A stretch of 64,000 bases of DNA, taken from NCBI GenBank assembly GCA_021404525.1, contig JAAWWE010000009.1, forward strand, positions 62,001 to 126,000, written 5' to 3'. Below the pieces are notes generated by a model, which made no database searches, was not told where the DNA came from, and was given only the letters and a program-made list of their open reading frames with translations. Of this stretch, positions 24,444 through 33,242 are shown piece after piece. Numbering within the stretch: the stretch's first letter is position 1; every line of letters starts with the position of its first letter. The position numbers and the translations under genes are program-made. This stretch comes from Rhodobiaceae bacterium (GTDB taxonomy: Bacteria > Pseudomonadota > Alphaproteobacteria > Parvibaculales > Parvibaculaceae).

Positions 24444-26408
24444 ATGACCGACAGATCCTATGAAGAAACGGAAGATGTTCCGATCAGACGCCCTATGGGC
24501 ACCCCCCTGCACAATATCTGGGAAACACGCCTAAGCCGTCGCGGTTTCCTCAAAAGCTCTGCAAGCACGCTGACTGTGGCGGCAACCGGCTTAGCCCTTC
24601 CGGTTTCACTATCCGCTTGCAGCCAGCAGCTTCCCTCTTTCGATTTTGCAGAGATCGAGCACGGTGTTGATGAAACACATCACGTCGCTGCCGATCACCA
24701 GGCAGACATCCTGATCCGCTGGGGCGATCCCGTTACCTCAGATGCCCCGCCCTTTGATCCGGAGAACCAAACCGCAGCAGCCCAGGCAAAGCAGTTTGGC
24801 TACAATAACGACTTCATCGGTTTTATTCCCCTGCCTTTAGGCTCCGAGCTGAAAAACAATGCCCTGCTGTGTGTCAATCATGAGTTCACCAATGACGATC
24901 TGATGCATGCCGCATTTGATGGTGCTGAAAATCCGCTGACCGCGTACACGCGTGATATTGCCGAGATCTCAATGGCCGCCCATGGCGGGTCCATTATTGA
25001 AGTCGCCCGTGATGCCGACGGCACATGGCAGACTGTCCCCGACAGTCCCTTCAACCGACGGATTACAGCCTCAACCACAGATATGAAACTTTCAGGACCG
25101 GCGGCGGGTCATGCGCGCCTTCAAACCAGCCGCGACCCTTCAGGTCGGTCGGTCATCGGTACCATGAACAATTGCGCAGGCGGGATCACCCCCTGGGGGA
25201 CCTACCTCATGGCTGAAGAAAACATCCATGGCTATTTCATGGGGGCGCTTGATGATCATCCCGAAAAGGCCAACTACACACGTATGGGGATACCCGGCCA
25301 GTTCTATCCTTGGGGTCTTTACGATGAGCGGTTCAACATCAATAAAGAACCCAATGAGGCAAACCGCTTCGGCTGGATTGTTGAGGTCGATCCATTCGAC
25401 CCAACGTCGACGCCTGTCAAACGCACGGCTCTTGGGCGCTTCAAGCACGAGGGATGTGAAACAGCCGCATGCCCCCTCGGACGCGTTGTCGTCTATTCCG
25501 GCGACGATCAACAGTTCGAATATCTCTACCGCTTCGTCAGCGACAATGTCGTGAGCCCCGACAATCGCGAAGCAAATCTCAACCTCTTAGACAGTGGAAT
25601 ACTCTCTGTTGCCCGCTTTAACGAAGATGGCACTGGCGTTTGGGAACCGCTGATTTTCGGGCAAGGCCCGCTTACGCCAGAGAATGGATTTGAAAGCCAG
25701 GCGGATGTCCTCATCGAAACGCGCCGAGCCGCTGACTTGCTGGGCGCCACCCCGCTCGACCGCCCGGAAGATGTTCAGCCAAATGTAAAATCAGGCAAGG
25801 TCTATGTATCTCTGACCAACAATTCCAAGCGCCAGGAAGACCAAACCGATGCGGTCAATCCGAGGGGACCAAATCTCTGGGGCCAAATAGTTGAAATCTC
25901 ACCCGAAGCCGAAAACCACGCTGCTGTGAACTTCACCTGGGACATGCTGGCGGTCTGCGGCGACCCGGCTGACGATGCGGTAAACGCGATATGGAACCCC
26001 GAAACAACGGAGAATGGCTGGTTCGCCTGCCCTGACAATTTGGCAGTGGACCCTGCGGGACGTCTTTGGGTCGCGACAGACCAAGGCAAGAATTGGGCGA
26101 AGGCATCTGGCACGGCAGACGGTGTTTGGGCGATCGACACCGAAGGTGATTTGCGCGGGCGAGGAAAAATGTTCTTCCGCGTGCCTGTAGGTGCAGAAAT
26201 GTGCGGACCCTGCTTTTCCGACGATGGACAGACACTGTTCGTTGCCGTTCAGCACCCAGCAACAGACGGTACCGAAGCCTTCCCCGGATTTGAGCGGAAA
26301 TCCACATTTGGTGACCCCGCGACCCGATGGCCGGATTTTGAGGCCGCCATGCCGCCACGACCATCTGTTGTGGCGATCAGACGAAAATCAGGTGGGCCAG
26401 TGGGCTAA
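24444..26408 (+). CDS. PhoX-family (DUF839) exported phosphatase
   Basis: A 654-residue protein with a Tat signal: LSRRGFLKSSASTLTVAATGLALPVSLSAC. The mature part matches PhoX: CVNHEFTNDDLM, MNNCAGGITPWGTYLMAEEN, FKHEGCETAACPLGRVVVYSGDDQQFEYLYRFVS, and late NLAVDPAGRLWVATDQG and AEMCGPCFSDDGQTLFVAVQHP. PhoX is a calcium/iron alkaline phosphatase that releases phosphate from organic esters in the periplasm and is common in marine bacteria. No Pho box is obvious in the short upstream region. Confidence 0.95.
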   Translation: MTDRSYEETEDVPIRRPMGTPLHNIWETRLSRRGFLKSSASTLTVAATGLALPVSLSACSQQLPSFDFAEIEHGVDETHHVAADHQADILIRWGDPVTSDAPPFDPENQTAAAQAKQFGYNNDFIGFIPLPLGSELKNNALLCVNHEFTNDDLMHAAFDGAENPLTAYTRDIAEISMAAHGGSIIEVARDADGTWQTVPDSPFNRRITASTTDMKLSGPAAGHARLQTSRDPSGRSVIGTMNNCAGGITPWGTYLMAEENIHGYFMGALDDHPEKANYTRMGIPGQFYPWGLYDERFNINKEPNEANRFGWIVEVDPFDPTSTPVKRTALGRFKHEGCETAACPLGRVVVYSGDDQQFEYLYRFVSDNVVSPDNREANLNLLDSGILSVARFNEDGTGVWEPLIFGQGPLTPENGFESQADVLIETRRAADLLGATPLDRPEDVQPNVKSGKVYVSLTNNSKRQEDQTDAVNPRGPNLWGQIVEISPEAENHAAVNFTWDMLAVCGDPADDAVNAIWNPETTENGWFACPDNLAVDPAGRLWVATDQGKNWAKASGTADGVWAIDTEGDLRGRGKMFFRVPVGAEMCGPCFSDDGQTLFVAVQHPATDGTEAFPGFERKSTFGDPATRWPDFEAAMPPRPSVVAIRRKSGGPVG

Positions 26409-26527
26409 TCCACCCTTTGATTAACCACGCGACTTGGCAAAACGGCCTGCCTGTCGCACTCTAGACAGGCAAACCGACCGGTCAATGTGGGGACGGTTGC
26501 CGCAGGGGTGCGTAGTGGGGTTTTGAT

Positions 26528-27586
26528 ATGCGTCTTTTCAACTTTCTCTTTGTCGTGCTTGTGGCATTTCCGGTGGCATTCGCCCTCGCATTTGAGGCTG
26601 GCCTCCTCGACGACTATGTCGACGAAAACCTCATTCCAGCTGAGCCCTTCATTCGCGCTGAAATAAAAGCAACAGTGCCGCCGGAAGAACTGGATCTCGC
26701 GGTAAACGACGCGCTCGACACAGGCGAATATGAAGACGCCCTGATGTATGCCGAAATTGCGGACTATGCTGGCATAGCGCTGGCACCAGAGACGACCCAG
26801 CGTTTGGAAGATGCAGGCACACTTCTCCTCCGTGTCTCACGGGACACTGGCAGCTTCTTTGAAGGTTTTCTCACCGGAGAAGGCAGCGACACAGCCGGCT
26901 TTGTTGGGGCCATCACATCCGACCTGACAGTCGTGGGAGACGTTCGAGACATCGGACGCGAAGGCTCAAAGCTCGTTGCGGGCGAGGACTATTCGCAGCT
27001 CATTTTGGGGCTCTCGGTTGTCGGGGTCGCAGCCACGGGCGCGACGGTTGCAACAGGCGGCGGCGCCCTGCCCGTCAAGGTCGGCGTGTCATTGATGAAG
27101 GTCGCCAAAAAGACAGGAGCGCTCACCGCAGCCTTTGCCCGTCAGCTCGGTGATTTGATGCGCAAAGCCATCGACTTCCCAGGGCTGCGACGCACCCTCA
27201 CCAATGTGAGCCTCACGGACAGCACGGCAACACGACGTGCCGTCACCAATTATGCGAGCGGCATAAATCTCAAACCACTCACACCGGTACTGGATGATAT
27301 GGCGGCGCTCCAGCGGAACACGGGGCCGGCAGAGAGTGTGCGCCTGCTTTCCCGTGTTGAAGACACCAATGATTTGCGTCGCATCACGGAGATGAGTGGC
27401 ACGCTTGGAGTTAAAACCCGAGGTGTCATGGCGCTCACAGGAAAAACCAGCCTCCGAGCCTTTAAGACATTTGCCAATATGATGCGCTGGCTCCTTGAGT
27501 GGGTCTGGGCGATCGCAGCTGGCATCGCAACCCTCCTCTTTGGCGCTGGGTCGCGACGGGTTGTCCGGCGAGTTCGCAGGGCCTAA
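26528..27586 (+). CDS. Membrane protein of unknown function with a long hydrophobic midsection
   Basis: A 352-residue protein with an N-terminal signal anchor (FNFLFVVLVAFPVAFALAF). It has an acidic helical part (about 35-150), a Gly/Ala/Val-rich hydrophobic stretch (LGLSVVGVAATGATVATGGGALPVKVG, about 158-185), a basic helical segment, and a C-terminal transmembrane helix (LLEWVWAIAAGIATLLFGAG) ending in a very basic tail (SRRVVRRVRRA). I do not recognise the family. The central segment superficially resembles pore-forming or glycine-zipper hairpins, but nothing else supports a toxin. It is followed by a bidirectional terminator. Confidence 0.8.
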   Translation: MRLFNFLFVVLVAFPVAFALAFEAGLLDDYVDENLIPAEPFIRAEIKATVPPEELDLAVNDALDTGEYEDALMYAEIADYAGIALAPETTQRLEDAGTLLLRVSRDTGSFFEGFLTGEGSDTAGFVGAITSDLTVVGDVRDIGREGSKLVAGEDYSQLILGLSVVGVAATGATVATGGGALPVKVGVSLMKVAKKTGALTAAFARQLGDLMRKAIDFPGLRRTLTNVSLTDSTATRRAVTNYASGINLKPLTPVLDDMAALQRNTGPAESVRLLSRVEDTNDLRRITEMSGTLGVKTRGVMALTGKTSLRAFKTFANMMRWLLEWVWAIAAGIATLLFGAGSRRVVRRVRRA

Positions 27587-27587
27587 C

Positions 27588-27624
27588 AAAAAAACCCGCC
27601 CTGCCTTACGCGCAGAGCGGGTTT
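27588..27624. terminator. Bidirectional intrinsic terminator
   Basis: AAACCCGC (27592-27599) pairs with GCGGGTTT (27617-27624), with an inner CTGC/GCAG extension. On the minus strand it ends in a T-run (complement of the A-run 27588-27594); on the plus strand in a shorter TTT. It lies between convergent genes ending at 27586 and 27709. Confidence 0.88.
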
Positions 27625-27708
27625 CGTTGGTTTGGGACCTTCTTTCGTCGCCGAAAGCGTTCAACCGGGTCAACCGACCGCGGGAACTGTCCCGATTGGC
27701 TTAAAGCC

Positions 27709-27999
27709 TCAGCTGAACGTCAGCACCTGAGCGACCACAAGGGTGCTCAGACCTGCAACGACGAGGCCTGACAAATAGCTCACGGATGAACCGTGACTTG
27801 CCGGTTTGGTGAAAATGGACGCCAAAGCCTGACCGAGCGGCTGATTTTCACGCGCCAGCAGCTGATTGCCGGTGTAAATCGCCAAAACAGTGAATGCGAT
27901 GAAGAAAGCGTCGCGTGGAGCGACATATCCGACTTCAAAAGCAACGGTCGAAAGGACCACAACTGAGACTGCAACAATATTCCAAATGAGAGAGCGCAT
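27709..27999 (-). CDS. Small membrane protein
   Basis: A 96-residue protein with three hydrophobic segments (IWNIVAVSVVVLSTVAFEVGY, AFFIAFTVLAIYTGNQLLA, and SYLSGLVVAGLSTLVVAQVL). Its family is not recognised. The start at 27999 has GGAG 10 bases upstream. It precedes a strong terminator and is separated from the next minus-strand gene by about 150 bases. Confidence 0.75.
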   Translation of the reverse strand: MRSLIWNIVAVSVVVLSTVAFEVGYVAPRDAFFIAFTVLAIYTGNQLLARENQPLGQALASIFTKPASHGSSVSYLSGLVVAGLSTLVVAQVLTFS

Positions 28000-28147
28000 T
28001 GGGGGGTCACTCCTGTTTACTTCGCGGTGCAACAAAAAGGGTTTGCATTGCACAGAAGAGTAAATAGGTACGAACTGACAATTAGTCAAGTATCGGAGCC
28101 CAAATTAGCTCACAGAATTTTTCTCAGTGTTTCCAAGGAGTTAACGT

Positions 28148-28447
28148 TCAGAAGAGCAATAAGCTGAGAACAAATATGCCAACAAAGAAGCTCCACACCC
28201 CAGCCATAAGGGAACTGACCACAAGCCAGCCTGGGGGGCGGTTTTCAATGACCTGCGCTCTCAGTGCATTGCGCATGATCACGCTGGGCCCGGCAAGAAC
28301 CAAGGTCAAAACCCCGCCTATGATCCCCATTGTCGTTTCCTGCCACATCTGAAAGCTAGGTGGCTTGTTGGTCACCAGCCGGTAAAGGCTCGATACAAGA
28401 CCCGCAGTTACGACACCTGTCACAAAGGTCCAAAAGAAAGCAGCCAT
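28148..28447 (-). CDS. Small membrane protein, translationally coupled
   Basis: A 99-residue protein with three predicted transmembrane helices (FFWTFVTGVVTAGLVSSLY, MGIIGGVLTLVLAGPSVIM, WLVVSSLMAGVWSFFVGIFV). Its function is unknown; it resembles small alphaproteobacterial DUF membrane proteins. Its ATG overlaps the stop of the upstream gene (TAATG at 28445-28449 on the minus strand) and has no ribosome site of its own, so translation is probably coupled. Confidence 0.8.
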   Translation of the reverse strand: MAAFFWTFVTGVVTAGLVSSLYRLVTNKPPSFQMWQETTMGIIGGVLTLVLAGPSVIMRNALRAQVIENRPPGWLVVSSLMAGVWSFFVGIFVLSLLLF

Positions 28448-28734
28448 TATTGCTCAAACCCTATCCCAGAGCGCAAACCCACTTCTGTGAAGGAAACTGC
28501 GCTGTTTTGAACTTCATTATCAACAATCAGATCGGCACTCGCTACCACCGGGTGCCCAACCGCCCCTATCTGTAAAATGGGAGCGACGGATTCCGGAGCG
28601 ACATGCTCCACCAAAACATCCTGATTTTGCGGATGGTTTTCGCCCTGAACGATCAGTGTCACCGCATCGATAGGACCGCCCGCATAGAGAACGACTCCCA
28701 ATAAGGTGAGCATTTTGGCGACAAAAGCAGTCAT
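28447..28734 (-). CDS. Small exported or anchored protein
   Basis: A 95-residue protein with an N-terminal hydrophobic stretch (FVAKMLTLLGVVLYAGGP) and a soluble remainder (VTLIVQGENHPQNQDVLVEH then VGHPVVASADLIVDNEVQNS). No family is recognised. AGGA lies 11 bases before the chosen ATG at 28734. It forms a two-gene unit with the coupled membrane protein downstream. Confidence 0.65.
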   Translation of the reverse strand: MTAFVAKMLTLLGVVLYAGGPIDAVTLIVQGENHPQNQDVLVEHVAPESVAPILQIGAVGHPVVASADLIVDNEVQNSAVSFTEVGLRSGIGFEQ

Positions 28735-28976
28735 GGATGTGAGTTTCCTTAAGCAACGGAATGACCTGTTTGATGGTCTGCGTCGCAAAGCTCGTACCAG
28801 ACACCCGTTTGCCTGAAAGTCTTTGGAAACCTTAGAAAAATCAAAAGGTTGGCTGAAATCCTAGGAACGGTATGCTGCGCCGGGGGGAATGAGCGTTTCA
28901 AACCGACTGTCTGACAACGCAAAAACTGTCCCAAAACAGGCCAACAACGGCGGCAACAAAGTCAAGATTTGAGAAC

Positions 28977-29732
28977 ATGAGCAACGAATCCGACCAATTT
29001 GTAAAAGAGCGTCCTGCCTGGCTGATCCCAGCCGCAGTCGCTGTGGGGGTAACCCTCTTCTCCGCTTTGTTCGGATATTATTATTTCGGTCCAACGCCTT
29101 CGGAGATCTTAGGCCTCGACCCGCGGGCGAGTGACAGCAGCGAAAAAGTCGACATGATGATCGGCGACGAACGCTTTCTCATCCCCGCTAATTTCACCCG
29201 ATATCCCCTACAACGCGTCGGCGGCACACAGGATGAGATTGACTTACATGCATTGCTGCCGGAACTGGCGCCCTACACAGCTGACCGTCAAGCCGCTTTC
29301 GAAAACAACAAACAAAACGCCATTGTCGTTCACATTAAGGTTCATCGAGCAGAAGGTCTGATGCCAGCATCAAGGCGCCTCGACGATATCTATGCGCGCC
29401 ATCTGCTTAGTCGATCACCCGAAAGCGGTGCAGCAGGGCTTGACCTGTACAGGTTCGCAGATGGCTCTGGCTATAAAGATCAGGAGCTTTATGTCGCCGA
29501 CCAATCAGATGGGCAACCACTGCTGCTTTTGTGTTTCAAACATTCTGATGTGATCTTTAGCCCCAACTGCACCCGCACCTTCCACCTGACGGATACAGTT
29601 GCGGTAACCTATCGTTACAAGCGGGCGCAACTGGAGAACTGGCAATCCACGGACCAATCAATCATCGCGCTGGTTCGAAGCTTCATCACTGAGCCCCTGC
29701 CAGACGAAGAGGCCACAGAAGAGACCGAATAG
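28977..29732 (+). CDS. Inner-membrane-anchored protein of unknown function
   Basis: A 251-residue protein. A short cytoplasmic N-terminus, one transmembrane helix (WLIPAAVAVGVTLFSALFGYYYFG, about 15-38) and then a periplasmic domain with GDERFLIPANFTRYP, IVVHIKVHRAEGLMPASRRLDDIYARHL and YRYKRAQLENWQSTDQSIIALVRSF. The tail is acidic. I recall similar uncharacterised alphaproteobacterial proteins but cannot name a family. It converges on the MMPL transporter with a 22-base gap. Confidence 0.78.
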   Translation: MSNESDQFVKERPAWLIPAAVAVGVTLFSALFGYYYFGPTPSEILGLDPRASDSSEKVDMMIGDERFLIPANFTRYPLQRVGGTQDEIDLHALLPELAPYTADRQAAFENNKQNAIVVHIKVHRAEGLMPASRRLDDIYARHLLSRSPESGAAGLDLYRFADGSGYKDQELYVADQSDGQPLLLLCFKHSDVIFSPNCTRTFHLTDTVAVTYRYKRAQLENWQSTDQSIIALVRSFITEPLPDEEATEETE

Positions 29733-29754
29733 GCTGGTTGCAAAGGACTGCGGA

Positions 29755-32109
29755 TCAAGCCTCAGCGGTTTCCTGACTCGCTGTTCTATATTTTGGGAAC
29801 CGGCGGTGGAGAACGGCAGCAAGCGCTGGAAGACCGGTAACCGCGCCAATCATGTTCGCGAAGAACATGAAGCTGAGCAGCAGCCCCATATCGGCCTGGA
29901 ATTTCAAAGCAGAGAAGACCCAGCTTGCGACACCAAGCGAGAGCGTCAGCCCAGTGAAGATCACAGCCATGCCCGTTTCCTGCATGGCAAGAGTGAAGGC
30001 ACTGACAATTTCTTCACCAGCCTCAAGGTGGAACTGCAGACGCGTGTAAATGTAGAACGCGTAGTCCACGCCGATGCCAACGGCGAGCACCAGTACCGGC
30101 AGAGTCGACACTTTGAGCCCAATTTCCAGCCAGCTCATCAGCCAGTAACCCATGAAGGTCGCGACCAATAGGGGTGCACAACAGCAAATAATTGCGCGCC
30201 AGTCGCGGTACGCCAGCAGCACCAGGAAGATGATGACACCAAAAACATAAAACAGGATCGGCAGCTCTGAGCGTTCAATCACATCATTGGTGGCAGCGAT
30301 AAGCCCGACATTACCCGAGGCCAGCCGGAAAGTGTGCTCTGGATATTTCGAACCGTTTTCCGCAATCCAACCATCAGCCGCTGCAATCAGACGATTGATT
30401 GTTTCCGCCCTGTGGTCCTCGGTGAACACAATAACACTCAGGAAGTTGCAATTGCGGTCCGTTAAACCAGAGCTTGGCCCAAAGCTGTTTGTCGTCAAGA
30501 CAAGCGTATATCTGTTGCGCGGCAGCTCGCGGAATTTCGGATTGCCCTCCATCCAAACGCTATAGACGGTCTTGGCAGCTTCCGGCAGCGAGACAACAGA
30601 CCGCACGCCCTCCACATTCATCAGATGATAGCCGAACTTTTCAACTGGCTTCATCAACTCCCAACTGATGCACGAGTTCTCAGGTGTTTCCACAAGCGCA
30701 ACAAACGCGTCCAGGTTGACGTTGAAATTTTCAACGATGAAGCGTGAATCCACGTTGAAGCGCGCATCTTCGCGGAGCTCTGCCGCCCCGGCATGCACAT
30801 CGCCAATATTGCGATCCCGGCTTTGATAAACCGCCACCACGAACAGTGAGCCAATCACCACAAGAGTAATGGCTGCTGGCGCTGGACGCGTGATCTGCGC
30901 AACACGCGCCATCAGGCGCACCCTCCGCTCGCGCAGCCGCGCCGCCTTCTCAACATAACCCTTAGGCACGGAGAAGTAGGCCGCTGCCAGAGGCAACATA
31001 ATCAGATTGGAGACGATTTTAAGCGCAACGCCAATTGAGGCGACAATTGCCATCTCCTGGATCATCGGCACTGGGATGAGATAGAGCGTTGCAAAGCCCG
31101 CAAGGTCCGTCACCAGCGCCATTGATCCGGGCACGAGCAACCGAGAGAAAGTGGCGCGTGCCGCCGTATCAGCATCGGCTCCGGCAACAACCTGAGCGGA
31201 AATCAGATTGATCTGCTGGATGCCGTGGCTCACGCCAATGGCATAGACAAGGAACGGCACCAGGATTGCCAATGGGTCGAGCCCATAGCCCAACAAATCC
31301 AGAATCCCAAACTGCCAGACAACGGAAATCAGTGAAGAGCCGACCGCGAGTGATGTCAGCACGACAGAGCGGCAATAGACGAAAACCGCCGCTGTGGTGA
31401 GGAAGAACGAGATTACAAAGAAGAAAACGACCCCGCCTGCCCCATCAGCAATATCGCCAATCATCTTGGCAAAGCCGATGATGCGGATATTGATATCCTC
31501 ACCCTCATACTTGTCACGAATGTCGGTCTCAATCCGCTGCGCAAAATCGATATAGTCGAGCTGCTCGCGCGTGATTGGATGAATTTCCTGAAGTTCAAAG
31601 CGGATCAGTGCTGCTGAACTATCATTCGAAAACAGCGTACCTTTAAAGCCCCAACGGTCAGCGTCCTCCTGAATCTTCTCAATTGCCTCCTGATCAATAT
31701 TGGTTCGGGTGACATTTGAGGGGATCAGGTTGTAGGCAAGGAAGCCTTCCTCGGTGATTTGAAACACCCGGGTGTTCGGTGTCCACATGGACTTGACCGA
31801 GCCACGAAATACGCCGGGTAAAAAGAAGATGTCGTCTGTGACATCGTAGAGCACCTTCATAAATTCAGGTGTCCAGATATTGCCATCCTTCGCCTCGACA
31901 GCGACCATGAGAGCATTGCCGCCCGGGAGCTTATCCCGATACTCCAAAAATGTCTCAATGTACGGATGATCGGAGGGCAGCTGTTTAAGGTAGCCAGCAT
32001 CGGGCCGGAGCTGAACGGCCTGATAGCCCATCCAGATGGTAAAAGCGCCGAGCGCGATCAAAACGATCGCCTTCAGACGAAACAATATGTTTTCAAGCAG
32101 CTTGACCAT
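29755..32109 (-). CDS. MMPL/RND family transporter
   Basis: A 784-residue inner-membrane protein with about 12 transmembrane helices in the two-fold RND layout. A helix at 6-28 is followed by a large periplasmic loop, helices around 220-380 (GVVFFFVISFFLTTAAVFVY, VLTSLAVGSSLISVVWQFGI), a second large loop, and a final helix set (LPILFYVFGVIIFLVLLAY, ISTLPVLVLAVGIGVDYAFYIYTRLQ). GVDYAFYIY matches the MMPL/HpnN motif. Members export lipids or hydrophobic compounds using the proton gradient. There is no membrane-fusion partner, as expected for this class. The start at 32109 has AGGG 5 bases upstream. Confidence 0.93.
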   Translation of the reverse strand: MVKLLENILFRLKAIVLIALGAFTIWMGYQAVQLRPDAGYLKQLPSDHPYIETFLEYRDKLPGGNALMVAVEAKDGNIWTPEFMKVLYDVTDDIFFLPGVFRGSVKSMWTPNTRVFQITEEGFLAYNLIPSNVTRTNIDQEAIEKIQEDADRWGFKGTLFSNDSSAALIRFELQEIHPITREQLDYIDFAQRIETDIRDKYEGEDINIRIIGFAKMIGDIADGAGGVVFFFVISFFLTTAAVFVYCRSVVLTSLAVGSSLISVVWQFGILDLLGYGLDPLAILVPFLVYAIGVSHGIQQINLISAQVVAGADADTAARATFSRLLVPGSMALVTDLAGFATLYLIPVPMIQEMAIVASIGVALKIVSNLIMLPLAAAYFSVPKGYVEKAARLRERRVRLMARVAQITRPAPAAITLVVIGSLFVVAVYQSRDRNIGDVHAGAAELREDARFNVDSRFIVENFNVNLDAFVALVETPENSCISWELMKPVEKFGYHLMNVEGVRSVVSLPEAAKTVYSVWMEGNPKFRELPRNRYTLVLTTNSFGPSSGLTDRNCNFLSVIVFTEDHRAETINRLIAAADGWIAENGSKYPEHTFRLASGNVGLIAATNDVIERSELPILFYVFGVIIFLVLLAYRDWRAIICCCAPLLVATFMGYWLMSWLEIGLKVSTLPVLVLAVGIGVDYAFYIYTRLQFHLEAGEEIVSAFTLAMQETGMAVIFTGLTLSLGVASWVFSALKFQADMGLLLSFMFFANMIGAVTGLPALAAVLHRRFPKYRTASQETAEA

Positions 32110-32214
32110 CTTATCCCTCTCCCGCGGCATGCCCCAGAATACCGCCCACGGTCTTACGACCGTCTAAACATGCCACAGGCGGGTAAACGAAACCCCATCA
32201 AGCGCAAATCGCGA

Positions 32215-32430
32215 TCAGTCCTCAGGCAGGTCAATGTCGAGGATCGCCATATTAAAGGCGTACGACACTTCGCCTTCGTCCTCGTCCTTGAAAACAACGC
32301 CAATAAACTCTTCGCCAATGCTCACTTCCGCCGAATCATCCTTGTTGGGACGTCCCTGCACGACAATCGTGTCGAGCCGGAAGAGCTTACGAAAGTATGA
32401 TTCCAACCGATTGATTTCCGATTTGTCCAC
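32215..32430 (-). CDS. DUF3126 family protein
   Basis: A 71-residue small soluble protein matching DUF3126 over its whole length (DKSEINRLESYFRKLF, VVQGRPNKDDSAEVSIGEEF, IGVVFKDEDEGEVSYAFNM). The family is confined to Alphaproteobacteria and has no known function. The start is a GTG at 32430 with GGAG 8 bases upstream; the frame is open further up but that part is not conserved in character. It sits alone. Confidence 0.9.
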   Translation of the reverse strand: MDKSEINRLESYFRKLFRLDTIVVQGRPNKDDSAEVSIGEEFIGVVFKDEDEGEVSYAFNMAILDIDLPED

Positions 32431-32696
32431 GAGGAGTGCTCCGCATTCGATAGGTGACTTAGGGAAGTTTGTGAGTCGTTTTGTAGCGGTTCGCCCCCAC
32501 TGGCGCAAATCACCTTGTTTGAGCAGGCTGTCCTACCCCTCAAGGGGGAGACAAACTCGCAACCTGACCCTGCGGCGCTTCGTCCGATTGCCGCAGAACC
32601 ACCCTCTGTGAAAGGATACGAAACCCAAAGAGATGGGCTTCCCGGTTCACCGGAAGATGCCCGGACATGCTCAATAATGTGATCGGGAGGGTCCGG

Positions 32697-33233
32697 ATGG
32701 AGCATAGATACGCAACGAAATGGCTTGCCGTAGCGGCAGCCTTGATTACGGTAGGTGCCGTGGCGGCGCTCGCCCGTGCCGCCGAGCCCGAAATCGGCCT
32801 CTCAGATGCTTGGGCACGTCCCACGCTGGGTGCCGGCCGAACGACAGCCGCCTATGTCACCATCACAAATGTGGGGACCAACGCCGACAGGTTGACCGCT
32901 GCGGATACACCTGGCGCGGGATCTGTTGAAATTCACACCGCGGGCATGGAAGAAGGTGTCATGCGGATGCGTCGCCTGGAAGGCCTCGACATCCCAGCCG
33001 GTGAAACCGTGACCATGGCGCCTGGCGGCTATCACATCATGATTATTGATATTGAAGAGCCCATCAAGGTTGGCACCACTGTTCCGCTGACACTCACATT
33101 CGAAACATCGGGAAGCGTCACCATAGACGCCTCTGTTTCCATGTCACCTCCAAGTTCGACGGAGACCGCTCCAATGGGAGGCAGGGAAGAGAGCATGGGT
33201 GACCACCAGGGCATGATGCATGGTGGCCACTAA
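32697..33233 (+). CDS. PCu(A)C-type periplasmic copper chaperone
   Basis: A 178-residue exported protein. The signal peptide (TKWLAVAAALITVGAVAALARA) precedes a cupredoxin-like PCu(A)C domain. The full copper motif H-x10-M-x21-H-x-M fits exactly: H80, M91, H113, M115. A Met/His-rich tail (GDHQGMMHGGH) could bind extra copper. Such chaperones feed Cu(I) to the CuA site of cytochrome c oxidase, but no oxidase genes are adjacent. GGAGG lies 6 bases before the ATG. It converges on an SDR with a 9-base gap. Confidence 0.94.
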   Translation: MEHRYATKWLAVAAALITVGAVAALARAAEPEIGLSDAWARPTLGAGRTTAAYVTITNVGTNADRLTAADTPGAGSVEIHTAGMEEGVMRMRRLEGLDIPAGETVTMAPGGYHIMIIDIEEPIKVGTTVPLTLTFETSGSVTIDASVSMSPPSSTETAPMGGREESMGDHQGMMHGGH

Positions 33234-33242
33234 TACGGTCTC

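Noticed and set aside
26528-27586. A colicin-like toxin with immunity protein
   Set aside because: No immunity-sized partner or receptor/translocation domain is seen. The hydrophobic hairpin alone is insufficient evidence.
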